A model generated the notes under the pieces. The model was not told the origin of the DNA. It made no database searches and saw only the letters and a program-made list of their open reading frames with translations. A program made the position numbers and the translations under genes. DNA of 36,221 nucleotides from Bradyrhizobium jicamae (GTDB lineage: Bacteria > Pseudomonadota > Alphaproteobacteria > Rhizobiales > Xanthobacteraceae), in contig NZ_LLXZ01000093.1 in NCBI RefSeq assembly GCF_001440395.1, forward strand, positions 51,164-87,384, read 5' to 3'. Positions 25,792-33,955 of the stretch are shown here, in pieces (positions within the stretch are counted from its first letter, which is position 1; each line of letters opens with the position of its first letter).

Positions 25792-26568
25792 ATGATGAAT
25801 CGACGCGCATTCTCGACCGCCCTGCTTGCCGGCGCGGCAGCCTCGCTGCTTTCCACGCGCGACACGGCCGCAACCACAACGCCGATAAAGGCACGCAATG
25901 TCGTGCTCGTGCACGGCTTGTTCGCCGATGGCTCGTGCTGGTCCGAAGTGATTGCGCGATTGCAGGCGGCGGGCCTCAACGCCACTTCCGTTCAAAATCC
26001 CTTGAGCACGTTGCCCGATGCGGTCGCCTCCGCGGAGCGCGTGCTGGCGCGGCAGGATGGTCCGACGGTTCTGGTCGGTCACTCCTTCTCCGGCATGATC
26101 GTCACGGAGGCCGGCGTGCATCCAAACGTATCCGCGCTGGTCTATGTGGCGGCGCGCGCGCCTGATGCGGGCGAGGACTACACCGCTTTGGCCAAGACAT
26201 TCCCGACACCGCCGGCGAGCGCTGGAATCGTGTTCGACGGCGATGAAGGCCGCCTTTCCGAAGAGGCTTTTCTGCGCGATTTCGCCGGCGACCTGCCGAA
26301 GGAGAAGGCAAAGGTGCTCTATGCCGTGCAGCAGCCGTTCCACAAGGCTCTGCTATCAGGAAAGACCACGCATGCGGCTTGGCGAACCAAGCCCAGCTAC
26401 TACGCCGTCTCGACGGAAGATCGTACCATCAACCCCGACCTCGAGCGCTTCATGGCCAAGCGGATGGGCGCCAAGACCATCGAGGTGAAGGCCAGTCACG
26501 TCTCCCTGATCTCACGTCCCGAGGAGATCACCCGGCTCATCCTGGAAGCTGCGGGGCACCAAGGCTGA
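25792..26568 (+). CDS. Tat-exported alpha/beta hydrolase
   Basis: 258 residues. The start MMNRRAFSTALLAGAAASLLS has twin arginines before a hydrophobic stretch, a probable Tat signal. The fold is alpha/beta hydrolase: oxyanion region VLVHGLFADG, nucleophile Ser in GHSFSG, Asp in STEDRTI, His in ASHVSLIS. It resembles the small esterase-like hydrolases often annotated near catabolic genes. It starts 24 bases after the malonyl-CoA decarboxylase, with GAGGAGAAG upstream, so it may be cotranscribed with the malonate pair, perhaps freeing an acid from an ester outside the cytoplasm. That link is inference; substrate unknown. Confidence 0.88.
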   Translation: MMNRRAFSTALLAGAAASLLSTRDTAATTTPIKARNVVLVHGLFADGSCWSEVIARLQAAGLNATSVQNPLSTLPDAVASAERVLARQDGPTVLVGHSFSGMIVTEAGVHPNVSALVYVAARAPDAGEDYTALAKTFPTPPASAGIVFDGDEGRLSEEAFLRDFAGDLPKEKAKVLYAVQQPFHKALLSGKTTHAAWRTKPSYYAVSTEDRTINPDLERFMAKRMGAKTIEVKASHVSLISRPEEITRLILEAAGHQG

Positions 26569-26592
26569 CGCAGAAAATCACGGAACGATCCT

Positions 26593-26650
26593 GATCCGCG
26601 ACTGGAGCCATCGAGCTTTCAATGGGCGCGAAAGCGGAAAGTCGCGGATC
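26593..26650. terminator. Bidirectional hairpin between the hydrolase and TPR-CHAT genes
   Basis: GATCCGCGACT (26593-26603) pairs perfectly with AGTCGCGGATC (26640-26650). A second short stem, CTTTC (26616-26620) with GAAAG (26630-26634), is nested inside. It lies entirely between the stop codons of two convergent genes, so a terminator or transcript-end structure is the simplest reading. It lacks a T-run. Confidence 0.5.
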
Positions 26651-26659
26651 GAGGGACCG

Positions 26660-29600
26660 TCAGAGGCTGCCGGTCCCCACGAGCACAAAGGGCGCCCATA
26701 TCGCGGGTTGCGCGTTCTCGCTGCCCTTTGCAATCAAGGCCACGAGAGAGCGGCGAAGTGCCTCGGCGCGGCCGACATCGGGGCCCGCCTTCATGGCATC
26801 GATGGTGCCGGTGGTGATGGCGACTGCTGCGTCGGAGCTGACCGCCCAGTGCGAGACCAGCAAGGCGCGCGAGCCCGCATAGAAAAATGCTCGCGCAAGA
26901 CCGGAGAAGGCCTCCGAATTGGAAGCCTGGCCGCCAGCCGTATTGCAGGCCGACAGAACCACCCAATCGGCATCCAGCTTGAGGCCCGAAATCTCCGACG
27001 ACGAGAGATAGCCGTCATCGGCCGGCGTAGCGGCCGGCGGCGGGCTCAGGATCAGTCCCGGCTCGATGGAGCCATTCACCTGCCCGGCAAGCGCGCCATG
27101 GGTCGCAAAATGCAGCATACGATATTTTGCGAGGTCGCCGCTTTCGCTGAGCGCCCTTATCTTCGTCTCGGTAGCGCTGTTGCCGAGATAGACGTCGCCT
27201 TTCACGGGCGCGAAACTGTTTGCCACCGAGCACAATTCAAGCGCGGTTTCCGGCAGCGGCATCTGGCGCCTGAGTTGCTCGACGTCGGCGGTGCCGCCGG
27301 ACAGCGCGGTGACCGTGCGCAAGCCTCTTTGCGCGACCTGCTTTGCCTGCGCCGGAATGGCTGCACAATTCTGGATCTGGCGCGTCAGCCTGGCGCGCGC
27401 GGCCGCAAGATCGCGACCGTCACCGTCGAGCAAGGGATTGCCGACGCCGAGGAACGGCTTTGATGCGCTGCTCTTCTGCGCGACCTGGCGCAGCGCCTTG
27501 AGGCTGGAGACCGAGGGCAGGACGGTCGTCGCAAATCGCTTGACCAGCCAGGGCGCTTTCGAAAGGTCCGCGTTCGTGCGGTCGGTGCCGGCGTCCGGCT
27601 CAGGCTTGTCGGTCAGCAGCACCCCGAAAGGCAGCATGGCCAGCGGACCTGATGGCACCAGGATCAGTTCCTTGCCGTCGATGTCGCGGGCGACCGGGCC
27701 GAGCAGCGCCTGATAGAGCGCAAAGGACCGCTCCTGGTCGAACGGCAATGGCTCGCGCGCCGCCAGTGGGCGTTTCAGGCCGAGCTTTTCCGCGCATGTG
27801 GACGTCTTGTCCAGCCACGCCTCCGCATCGAGGCCACAGCGCAAGATGCCGACCGTATCGGCGAGCTGCTTCTCGCCGATATCGGCAGCGTGCCACCGCA
27901 CATCCGAACGCGTCACCGTCCAGACGAAGGTGAAGCGCAAGGTCGTCGTGAACAGCAGCACGGCCTCGTTTGGACGAAGCTGCTTCTGAACGTCCTCGAT
28001 CGAAACGGGAGCCTTGGTGGCCAGTGCCGAATAGTCCGGAAACTGCGTGCGGATCGCGTCGTCCAATTGCCGAATCTGGCCGGCGATGCTTGATGCCCGG
28101 GCGCGAAGCGCCTGCTCCGCCGTTTTGTTGCGCGCGGCGTCAGACTGCGAGAGCGCCGCGACCAGCATCCTGTCGGTGGCGATTGCCTGCGCGTCGAGGT
28201 CCTGCCTCTCGCGAACACGTGCCGCCAGGTCCCCGCCGCCTGTTGCGATGCGGGCCGACATTCCGGCAATCGCGCGCGCCGCCTTTTCGTCGCCGATCCA
28301 TTGCGCCGCCTCGAACGCCTGCGATCGCAGCACGCCGGCCTGCCCACCACCGGAGGCGCTCGCGAGATTGTAGGCGGCGACGATCAATCCCGGGAACGGA
28401 TTGGCGTCGTCATGGGCCTTCAGATCGCCCCAGCCCTTTTCCTCGCTAAATTCCGTGGCGCGGCGGCTGTTCTGGATGGCCGCCGCCCGGGCATACGCAT
28501 GGTGGGCTTGCCGCCAATCCTTCACATCGAGATAGTGTGCGCCGAGATTGACGAAGCTGTTGGCGACATCAGGATGCGCGTCGCCGAGCGCCTGCAGGCG
28601 CATGTTCAGCGCCCGCTTCAACAGCGGCTCAGCCTCCTGCGGCCGTCCGGTACTGTCGAGGACCACGGCCAGATTGTTGAGGCCGCTTGCGACCAGCGGG
28701 TGCGAACCGCCGAGCGCGGCTTCGCGGATCGCAAGCGAGCGGCGCGCGAGCGGGTCCGCCTCCGCGTAACGATCGCCGCTGCCAAGCAGCGCCACGAGAT
28801 TGTCCAGAGAAACCGCAACATCCAGATGGGTCGGACCGAGGCTCTTTTCGCGAATGGTCAGCGATTTTCGGAACAGCTGCTCGGCTTCCTGCGTGCGGCC
28901 GAGACGCATCCACGCTTCGGCAAGATTGTTCAGGGCCGTCGCCACGGTCGGATGCGCCGCTCCAAACGCCTTTTCCTGAATCGCGAGCGCGCGGGCAAGC
29001 AGGCCCTCGGCTTCGGCTTCCCTGCCCTCGCGCGAAAACACCAGCGCCAGATTGTTGAGGCTCGCGGCGACGTCGGAATGGTCCGGGCCCAGCGCTTTTT
29101 CCCGGATGGCCAGGGTCTTCCGGGCCAATTGCTCGGCCTCCTGAAGCCGTCCCTGGGCGCGACGGAGCTCGCCGAGATTGTTGAGCGTGGCCGCCAGATA
29201 GATGCTGTCGACGCCGTGCTGTTTTTCCTGGAGATCGAGCGCTTCGGCAAAGCGCGCCTCCGCCAATTGCAGCCGGCCCTGGGCCCGATAGACCTCGGCG
29301 ATATTGCTCAGGGCAACCGGGATCATGATGTCCGCCTGCCCCGGAGATTTCCTGAAGACTTCCAGCGCGCGGTAGAAAATATCGAGCGCCTCCGTCACCT
29401 TCATTTGACGGTGACGGAGATTGCCAAGCTGCATGCGCGTCAGCGCCGTCGTGACATGGTCGGGGCCCAGCACGCGCTCATTGATGCTGACCGCGCGCAA
29501 GACATCCCGCTCGGCGTCGTTCAGCCGGTTCTGGCCCAGCTCGATCTGGCCCAGCGTGAGGAGCACGGCCGCAACATCGGGATGATTTGGACCAAGGCTT

Positions 29601-29920
29601 TTCTCGCGGATGGCAAGCGCTCTTTTCAGGACGCTTTCGGCTTCGCCGGTTTCGCCCTGCGTCTGCAGCACCTGCCCCAGCACGACCAGCGTCGTTGCCG
29701 TCAAAGGCGACTGGCGGCCGGAAGTTCTTTCAGCCTCGCTCTGGAGCTTCCTCGCAAGACTAACCGCTTCGCCGTAGCGGCCTTCCTTTGCAAGCGCCGT
29801 GATCCGCTGCATCAGCGTCAGCATTTCCTGCGGACCCGCGCAGCAGGGCGACGCCATGACGTTCACAAGAAATAGGACACCGAAAAACCGCCCGGCAAAC
29901 CCCAGCCACCCCGGCCGCAT
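26660..29920 (-). CDS. Exported TPR-CHAT domain protein (putative caspase-like cysteine protease)
   Basis: About 1086 residues from ATG 29920 (GGGAG upstream); the frame extends to a TTG at 29971. The start MRPGWLGFAGRFFGVLFLVNVMASPCCAG is a likely signal peptide. Residues about 35-475 are nine to ten 42-residue kinesin-light-chain-like TPRs (repeated pattern ALAIREKxLGPxHPDVAxxLNNLA). A linker of about 250 residues leads to a C-terminal CHAT domain with the His/Cys dyad intact: HFATHGALAG (His about 941) and VVLSACNTAGG (Cys about 992), then YAGSRALLVSHWAV. CHAT proteins are caspase-related proteases. The TPRs would recognise partners, and here the protein seems to act outside the cytoplasm. 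No substrate or immunity partner is adjacent. Confidence 0.92.
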   Translation of the reverse strand: MRPGWLGFAGRFFGVLFLVNVMASPCCAGPQEMLTLMQRITALAKEGRYGEAVSLARKLQSEAERTSGRQSPLTATTLVVLGQVLQTQGETGEAESVLKRALAIREKSLGPNHPDVAAVLLTLGQIELGQNRLNDAERDVLRAVSINERVLGPDHVTTALTRMQLGNLRHRQMKVTEALDIFYRALEVFRKSPGQADIMIPVALSNIAEVYRAQGRLQLAEARFAEALDLQEKQHGVDSIYLAATLNNLGELRRAQGRLQEAEQLARKTLAIREKALGPDHSDVAASLNNLALVFSREGREAEAEGLLARALAIQEKAFGAAHPTVATALNNLAEAWMRLGRTQEAEQLFRKSLTIREKSLGPTHLDVAVSLDNLVALLGSGDRYAEADPLARRSLAIREAALGGSHPLVASGLNNLAVVLDSTGRPQEAEPLLKRALNMRLQALGDAHPDVANSFVNLGAHYLDVKDWRQAHHAYARAAAIQNSRRATEFSEEKGWGDLKAHDDANPFPGLIVAAYNLASASGGGQAGVLRSQAFEAAQWIGDEKAARAIAGMSARIATGGGDLAARVRERQDLDAQAIATDRMLVAALSQSDAARNKTAEQALRARASSIAGQIRQLDDAIRTQFPDYSALATKAPVSIEDVQKQLRPNEAVLLFTTTLRFTFVWTVTRSDVRWHAADIGEKQLADTVGILRCGLDAEAWLDKTSTCAEKLGLKRPLAAREPLPFDQERSFALYQALLGPVARDIDGKELILVPSGPLAMLPFGVLLTDKPEPDAGTDRTNADLSKAPWLVKRFATTVLPSVSSLKALRQVAQKSSASKPFLGVGNPLLDGDGRDLAAARARLTRQIQNCAAIPAQAKQVAQRGLRTVTALSGGTADVEQLRRQMPLPETALELCSVANSFAPVKGDVYLGNSATETKIRALSESGDLAKYRMLHFATHGALAGQVNGSIEPGLILSPPPAATPADDGYLSSSEISGLKLDADWVVLSACNTAGGQASNSEAFSGLARAFFYAGSRALLVSHWAVSSDAAVAITTGTIDAMKAGPDVGRAEALRRSLVALIAKGSENAQPAIWAPFVLVGTGSL

Positions 29921-30089
29921 GCTGCGATTGCTCCCAATTCCCCGAACCTGCCATTTGGTAGGGCACAGCAAGATGGAGGCCGTGTGACCGCGCTATGCCT
30001 TTTCCGGGGGCGGCAATGCGAGCCACGGGCCGGCGACGCCATTACCCGTACATGGTCTGGCTCAGGAAAAGGCTCCAGCCGTGGGGCGC

Positions 30090-31130
30090 CTAGATATTCT
30101 CCGACACATACAGTTCAAACGGAATTGGGCCAGGTTTGGACAATTCTTCTCCCCTGCCGTTGACGGTGTGAACGGCTTCAGTGACGAGTTGCTGCGTCAA
30201 TTGCTCCACCGGGGTTGCAATGATCATCGTGGCGGCGCGCTCCGCCACGGCTTCCCGGGATAGCGGCGTCAACTCGTTGCAAATCAGCGCAACTTTGCCG
30301 GTCCTGGCCTTTCGGCGGAGCGCCTCAAGAGCGCCCTCCACGCCTCCCGAGGCCACATAAATTCCGACAATATCCTCGCGCTTGCCGAGGAGGCGCTCAA
30401 CGCCATGACGGACGTCATCCTCCGACTCTGCAGAAACCAGCGTGTCCACAACGGTGAACTCAGGCTGGCGCTCGCGTATGTAACTCCTGAAGCCTGCCTC
30501 GCGCATCTCCTGCGCGAGGTAGCCATGGCTCCCCACGACGATAGCGAGCGCTCCCGGTCTTTGCGCGGTGTGCGATGCGCCCCACGCGGCGGTGCGGCCC
30601 GCCTTTCTGTTGTCGACCCCCAAATAGGCCTGGCGCGCGTCGATCGCGAAATCGGACAGGAGCGAGAACGTAAAGACGTTCTTTTCGCGCGCAACCTTTA
30701 CAGCATCGGAAACAGCGCTGTGATCGGGAGCCATGAGCGCAATCACATGGCAGCTTTCGGCAAGCTTCTGGATCAGCGACGCCGCTTCCTGCGCGGTGTT
30801 ATTGGACTGGCAGACAATCTTGAGATCAACCTCGGCATCGGAGCACCTTGTAGCCGCCGAGCGCAACGCGGACTCGATCGCCATATAGAAGGCATGGTGC
30901 CTTCGTCGCAAAGCAACTCCAATTCTTACGATCGGCTGTTTGACCGGAAGCCGGGAACGCAGCGTAGGCAGCCCGTGATAGTTCAACGCCCGCGCTGCGC
31001 CGTATACGAGCTCCATACGCTTGCTGCTGACGGACGCCCGCCCGTTCAACACCCGATCAACCGTGGCGACGCTCACGCCAGCCGCCTTCGCAATCTCGGC
31101 CAAGGTGACTCGTTCCACCGCCCTCTTCAT
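30090..31130 (-). CDS. LacI family transcriptional regulator
   Basis: 346 residues. The N-terminal helix-turn-helix reads TLAEIAKAAGVSVATVDRVLNGRASVS, followed by a periplasmic-binding-protein-like effector domain (IVRIGVALRRRHHAFYMAIE ... ALMAPDHSAVSDAV ... GIYVASGGVEGALEAL). This subclass resembles LacI-type regulators that sense sugars or inositol-like compounds, but the ligand is not readable. It diverges from the desaturase gene with 116 bp between the starts, and two palindromes in that gap are likely its operators. Both arms of the intergenic region could therefore be controlled by it. Confidence 0.92.
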   Translation of the reverse strand: MKRAVERVTLAEIAKAAGVSVATVDRVLNGRASVSSKRMELVYGAARALNYHGLPTLRSRLPVKQPIVRIGVALRRRHHAFYMAIESALRSAATRCSDAEVDLKIVCQSNNTAQEAASLIQKLAESCHVIALMAPDHSAVSDAVKVAREKNVFTFSLLSDFAIDARQAYLGVDNRKAGRTAAWGASHTAQRPGALAIVVGSHGYLAQEMREAGFRSYIRERQPEFTVVDTLVSAESEDDVRHGVERLLGKREDIVGIYVASGGVEGALEALRRKARTGKVALICNELTPLSREAVAERAATMIIATPVEQLTQQLVTEAVHTVNGRGEELSKPGPIPFELYVSENI

Positions 31131-31146
31131 TTGCTTTGATATCCTT

Positions 31147-31182
31147 CTCTCAAAATTTGAGAGGATTGATAGAAACTATCAA
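31147..31182. promoter_or_regulatory. Two adjacent palindromic operators between LacI gene and desaturase gene
   Basis: CTCTCAAAATTTGAGAG (31147-31163, 8-bp arms around one base) and TTGATAGAAACTATCAA (31166-31182, 7-bp arms around AAA) lie two bases apart, with centres 19 bp apart, close to two helical turns. The first begins 16 bp from the regulator start; the desaturase ATG is 64 bp beyond the second. The arrangement suggests cooperative binding of one protein or sites for two proteins. Confidence 0.6.
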
Positions 31183-31246
31183 CTCGCCTTGCCCGGCGCA
31201 AGGCGCGCTCTATCCTTGTTGGAGAAGTAGATGAGGAGGCAAAGCC

Positions 31247-32332
31247 ATGCCGGCACTACAGGGCCGCGACTACAGCCTTGTCGGCCCCGACTCCAAGGCT
31301 GCGGAGGCGGCCGGCCTCGCCGCAGCGGAGTGGTATCACACCTCGCTGGATCGCATGGAAATGAAGGCCGTCATGAAGCGGCATGATGGGCCCGCATTGC
31401 GCGATACGGCGATTTGGTGGGGCCTTATGCTGGCTTGTGCCGCAGGTGGCATCGCCTTCCGGGGCGGGATGATGGCGGCGCCATTCCTTGCCATCTACGG
31501 CGTGCTTTATGGGTCTGCCTCGGACTCACGCTGGCACGAGTGCGGGCATCGAACCGCCTTCAAGACCATGTGGATGAACAACGTCGTTCTCCAGGTCGCC
31601 AGCTTCATGATCATGCGCGAGCCGGAAGTCACGCGCTGGAGTCACGCGCGGCATCACACGGACACCCTGATCGTCGGGCGAGACCCGGAGATCGCGGTGA
31701 AGCGGCCCCCAAATATTCCGCTTCTGCTGCTGAGCTTCATTGCGGGGGAGCACGTGTGCAAGGCGATCGCCTCGATGTTTCGTCACTCCCTCGGCCGTCT
31801 GACGGCTGACGAGAACGAATTCGTTCCCGGCAGCGTGCGGTCGAAAGTGTTCAGCACCGCGCGCATCTGGCTCGCCATCCATTTCTCCTCCGCCGCACTG
31901 TCGTTGCTGCTGCAAAGCTGGATTCCTGTGCTTCTGATTGGCGTGCTGCCGACAATGTACGGCGCATGGCTAGCGCGTCTTTTCGATCTGACTCAACATG
32001 CAGGACTGGCGGAAGACGTGCTCGATCATCGCCTCAATTCGCGGACCGTGATGATGAATCCCGTGTTTCGCTTTGTGTACTGGAACATGAACTATCATGT
32101 GGAGCACCACATGTTTCCCATGGTGCCGTACTACGCGCTACCCAAGCTCCACGACATGATGAAACACGATACGCCGGCGCCGTATCCCAGCCTCTTTGCC
32201 GCTTATCGTGAACTCATTCCCGCCGTTCTCAGGCAGGCGAAAGATCCCTACTATCATGTGGAGCGCGTGCTTCCGCCGACCGCGAAGCCCTATCGCAGCG
32301 AACTTCACGAAGCGCCCGCTCATGCGCATTAG
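31247..32332 (+). CDS. Membrane fatty acid desaturase family protein
   Basis: 361 residues starting at ATG 31247 after GAGGAGG. It has several membrane-spanning stretches and the three histidine boxes of the membrane di-iron desaturase/hydroxylase family: HECGHRT, HARHHTD and HVEHHMFPMVPYYALPKLH. Such enzymes insert double bonds or hydroxyl groups into acyl chains, or oxidise alkane-like or other lipids, using O2 and an electron donor. No ferredoxin or rubredoxin gene is adjacent. Control by the divergent LacI-type protein is unusual for a lipid desaturase and hints at a catabolic or signal-dependent role. The exact substrate is unknown. Confidence 0.9.
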   Translation: MPALQGRDYSLVGPDSKAAEAAGLAAAEWYHTSLDRMEMKAVMKRHDGPALRDTAIWWGLMLACAAGGIAFRGGMMAAPFLAIYGVLYGSASDSRWHECGHRTAFKTMWMNNVVLQVASFMIMREPEVTRWSHARHHTDTLIVGRDPEIAVKRPPNIPLLLLSFIAGEHVCKAIASMFRHSLGRLTADENEFVPGSVRSKVFSTARIWLAIHFSSAALSLLLQSWIPVLLIGVLPTMYGAWLARLFDLTQHAGLAEDVLDHRLNSRTVMMNPVFRFVYWNMNYHVEHHMFPMVPYYALPKLHDMMKHDTPAPYPSLFAAYRELIPAVLRQAKDPYYHVERVLPPTAKPYRSELHEAPAHAH

Positions 32333-32598
32333 AGAAGCCGGCCAGCCGAGGAGCTGATCCCGTTCCACCGAATGGGGGAGGATCGGCAAATGCACCATCT
32401 CGGCGCCGCCATCACAACCTTGGCTTAAGATGCTTTTGGAGAGTTGGTCCCGCCGACAGCCGATTGAGCTCACAGAGGCAAATTAGGTCTTCGCCGCCAT
32501 TTGGCACCAAACGTGGTTCGCGCCGGGAATCTCCAGCCGCCACCTTCAGGAGCCTAAAATTGCAGAAAATCGTAGCTCGGCGTGCAAAATCGGAGATT

Positions 32599-32675
32599 TG
32601 GTAGCGAGAGAGGGACTCGAACCCCCGACCCCAGGATTATGATTCCCGTGCTCTAACCAGCTGAGCTACCTCGCC
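32599..32675 (-). tRNA. tRNA-Met (CAT), elongator type
   Basis: Read on the minus strand it folds as a complete cloverleaf: acceptor GGCGAGG with TCTCGCT (two G-T pairs), D arm with GCTC/GAGC, anticodon stem CGGGA/TCCTG with loop ATCATAA (CAT anticodon), T arm GGGGG/CCCTC with TTCGAGT, discriminator A and encoded CCA. The first base pair is not the unpaired type of initiator tRNA, so elongator Met is preferred. A lysidine-modified tRNA-Ile2 also has a CAT gene anticodon, but the body looks like rhizobial tRNA-Met. It carries its own promoter upstream. A degenerate partial copy lies at 18595-18622. Confidence 0.96.
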
Positions 32676-32722
32676 ACGGTTCACCGTCACGGCACACTAT
32701 ACCGCATTCGCGAACGCGCGGC

Positions 32723-32751
32723 ATATAAGGAGTGGGTCGCGGACCTGTCAA
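32723..32751 (-). promoter_or_regulatory. Sigma-70 promoter of tRNA-Met
   Basis: On the minus strand TTGACA (32751-32746) is followed after exactly 17 bases by TTATAT (32728-32723). Transcription would start near 32716, about 40 bases before the tRNA 5' end. Consensus -35 and optimal spacing suit a stable-RNA promoter. Confidence 0.7.
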
Positions 32752-32790
32752 GCAAAGCCAGCGGTCTGATCAAGCCTCTGCACAATAGCG

Positions 32791-33150
32791 CTATTTTGGC
32801 CGGATTGTCGGGTCGCCGCCGGGGCTGCCGGGCGGCGGAATCACCGGCGTCTTGCCCGCGTCGGGGGCCGGCGCGTGCATTTCGGGATCGACGCCGGCAG
32901 GCGGGCACAGAACGCCATCCGAACGGGCCAACTTGTCGCCGAGCGGCTCGGCCCGCTGGCCGGTGGTCGTTCCCTCCGGAACCTTCTCGCCGGAGTTCGG
33001 CAACGGCTGCATCGGCGCGCAATTGGCCGCGCGCTGCGGCGACGGGGGTGCCGTCTGGGCCGGCGGCGTGGCCGGAGACGGCGGTGCCTGCGCGGCTGCC
33101 ATGCTGGCCGTCGCCGCCCATACACATGAGATCAGAAGTGCGCGTTTCAT
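32791..33150 (-). CDS. Small exported proline-rich protein of unknown function
   Basis: 119 residues from the second ATG (33150); an ATG two codons upstream is also possible. MKRALLISCVWAATASMAAAQA is a clear Sec signal peptide with an AxA-type cleavage site. The mature part is rich in Pro, Ala and Gly (APPSPATPPAQTAPPSP near its start, VIPPPGSPGGDPTIRPK at the end), with two cysteines (NCAPM, VLCPP) that could form a disulfide in the periplasm. No domain was recognised. Similar short proline-rich exported proteins are common in Bradyrhizobium relatives. Its signal peptide is the main reason to accept it as a gene. Confidence 0.7.
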   Translation of the reverse strand: MKRALLISCVWAATASMAAAQAPPSPATPPAQTAPPSPQRAANCAPMQPLPNSGEKVPEGTTTGQRAEPLGDKLARSDGVLCPPAGVDPEMHAPAPDAGKTPVIPPPGSPGGDPTIRPK

Positions 33151-33295
33151 TGCCATGCAGAGAAAACGGCCGGCGGACGCGGAGGTTCCGCGGCTAGATT
33201 GTCGCGTTCTTTGCTTGACGCATTTTCCTGCCGCGAACCGGCGTCCACCCGCGGATCAGGTCCGAGGGCATGCTTCGCTCGAAAACGCTATGCGT

Positions 33296-33934
33296 TCACG
33301 ATTTCCGATAACGGATCAGCGAAAAATGACCCATCGGCGGCATCGGCCGCCGTTCGGTCAAGGTGACGCCGCCATGCTTGGCCGCCCAGTTGGTCAGGCG
33401 TTCCCACGGAAACTCCGGCCGCCAGCCGAGCCGCCGCGCCAATGGCGCGAACGCCAGCTCGAACACGCGGCGCGGTCCGCTTTCGGCGCCGATGTGATTG
33501 ACCAGGATGAGCTCCCCGCCCGGCTTCAGCACGCGGATGAAATCGTCCAGCGTACGCTCCGGATCCGGCACCGCGGTGATGACATATTGCGCCACCACCG
33601 CATCGAAAAACGAATCCGGGAACGCCAGGTTCTTGGCGTCCATCACCGCCAGCGTCTCGACATTGGTCAGGCCGAACTCGCGCACGCGCTTGAGTGCGCG
33701 CCGCAGCATCGGCTCGGAAATGTCGACGCCGCATAATTTGGTGTTGCGCGAATATTCCGACAGCGACAGCCCGGTGCCGACGCCGACATCGAGAACGCGT
33801 CCGCCGATCTTGTCGGCCTCCGCAATGGTCGACCGGCGCCCCTCGTCGAACACCTTGCCGAAAACCAGATCGTAGACCGGTGCCCAGCGCCCATAAGCCT
33901 TTTCGACCCCTTCGCGGTCGATGTCCCCAGCCAT
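33296..33934 (-). CDS. Class I SAM-dependent methyltransferase (PmtA/UbiE-like)
   Basis: 212 residues. SAM-binding motif I is VLDVGVGTGLSL, with GVDISEPMLRRA as the acidic loop and LKPGGELILVNHIG as motif III. The N-terminal YGRWAPVYDLVFGKVFDEGRR and the overall length match Rhodobacter-type phosphatidylethanolamine N-methyltransferases and UbiE/COQ5-like enzymes. A role in making methylated phospholipids (towards phosphatidylcholine) is plausible in this group of bacteria, but small methyltransferases of this type are hard to separate by eye. It begins 21 bases after the mnmA stop on the same strand, so the two may be cotranscribed. Confidence 0.85.
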   Translation of the reverse strand: MAGDIDREGVEKAYGRWAPVYDLVFGKVFDEGRRSTIAEADKIGGRVLDVGVGTGLSLSEYSRNTKLCGVDISEPMLRRALKRVREFGLTNVETLAVMDAKNLAFPDSFFDAVVAQYVITAVPDPERTLDDFIRVLKPGGELILVNHIGAESGPRRVFELAFAPLARRLGWRPEFPWERLTNWAAKHGGVTLTERRPMPPMGHFSLIRYRKS

Positions 33935-33955
33935 TTCCTCTGCCCCGATTTTTCT

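Noticed and set aside
28500..29700. Periodic near-repeats at DNA level, possibly a repeat array or CRISPR
   Set aside because: The period of about 126 bp equals 42 codons and is explained by TPR units in the TPR-CHAT protein; spacing and units are not CRISPR-like.
28301..29875. 524-codon open frame opposite the TPR region
   Set aside because: It mirrors the TPR repeats of the minus-strand gene and has no signal or motif of its own.
26660..29920. TPR-CHAT as the protease of a type III CRISPR (Craspase-like) system
   Set aside because: No cas effector, Cas1/Cas2 or CRISPR array is present, and the protein seems to carry a signal peptide.
32138..32473. 111-codon minus-strand frame after the desaturase gene
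   Set aside because: Half of it is antisense to the conserved desaturase C-terminus and the rest shows no domain or ribosome binding site.
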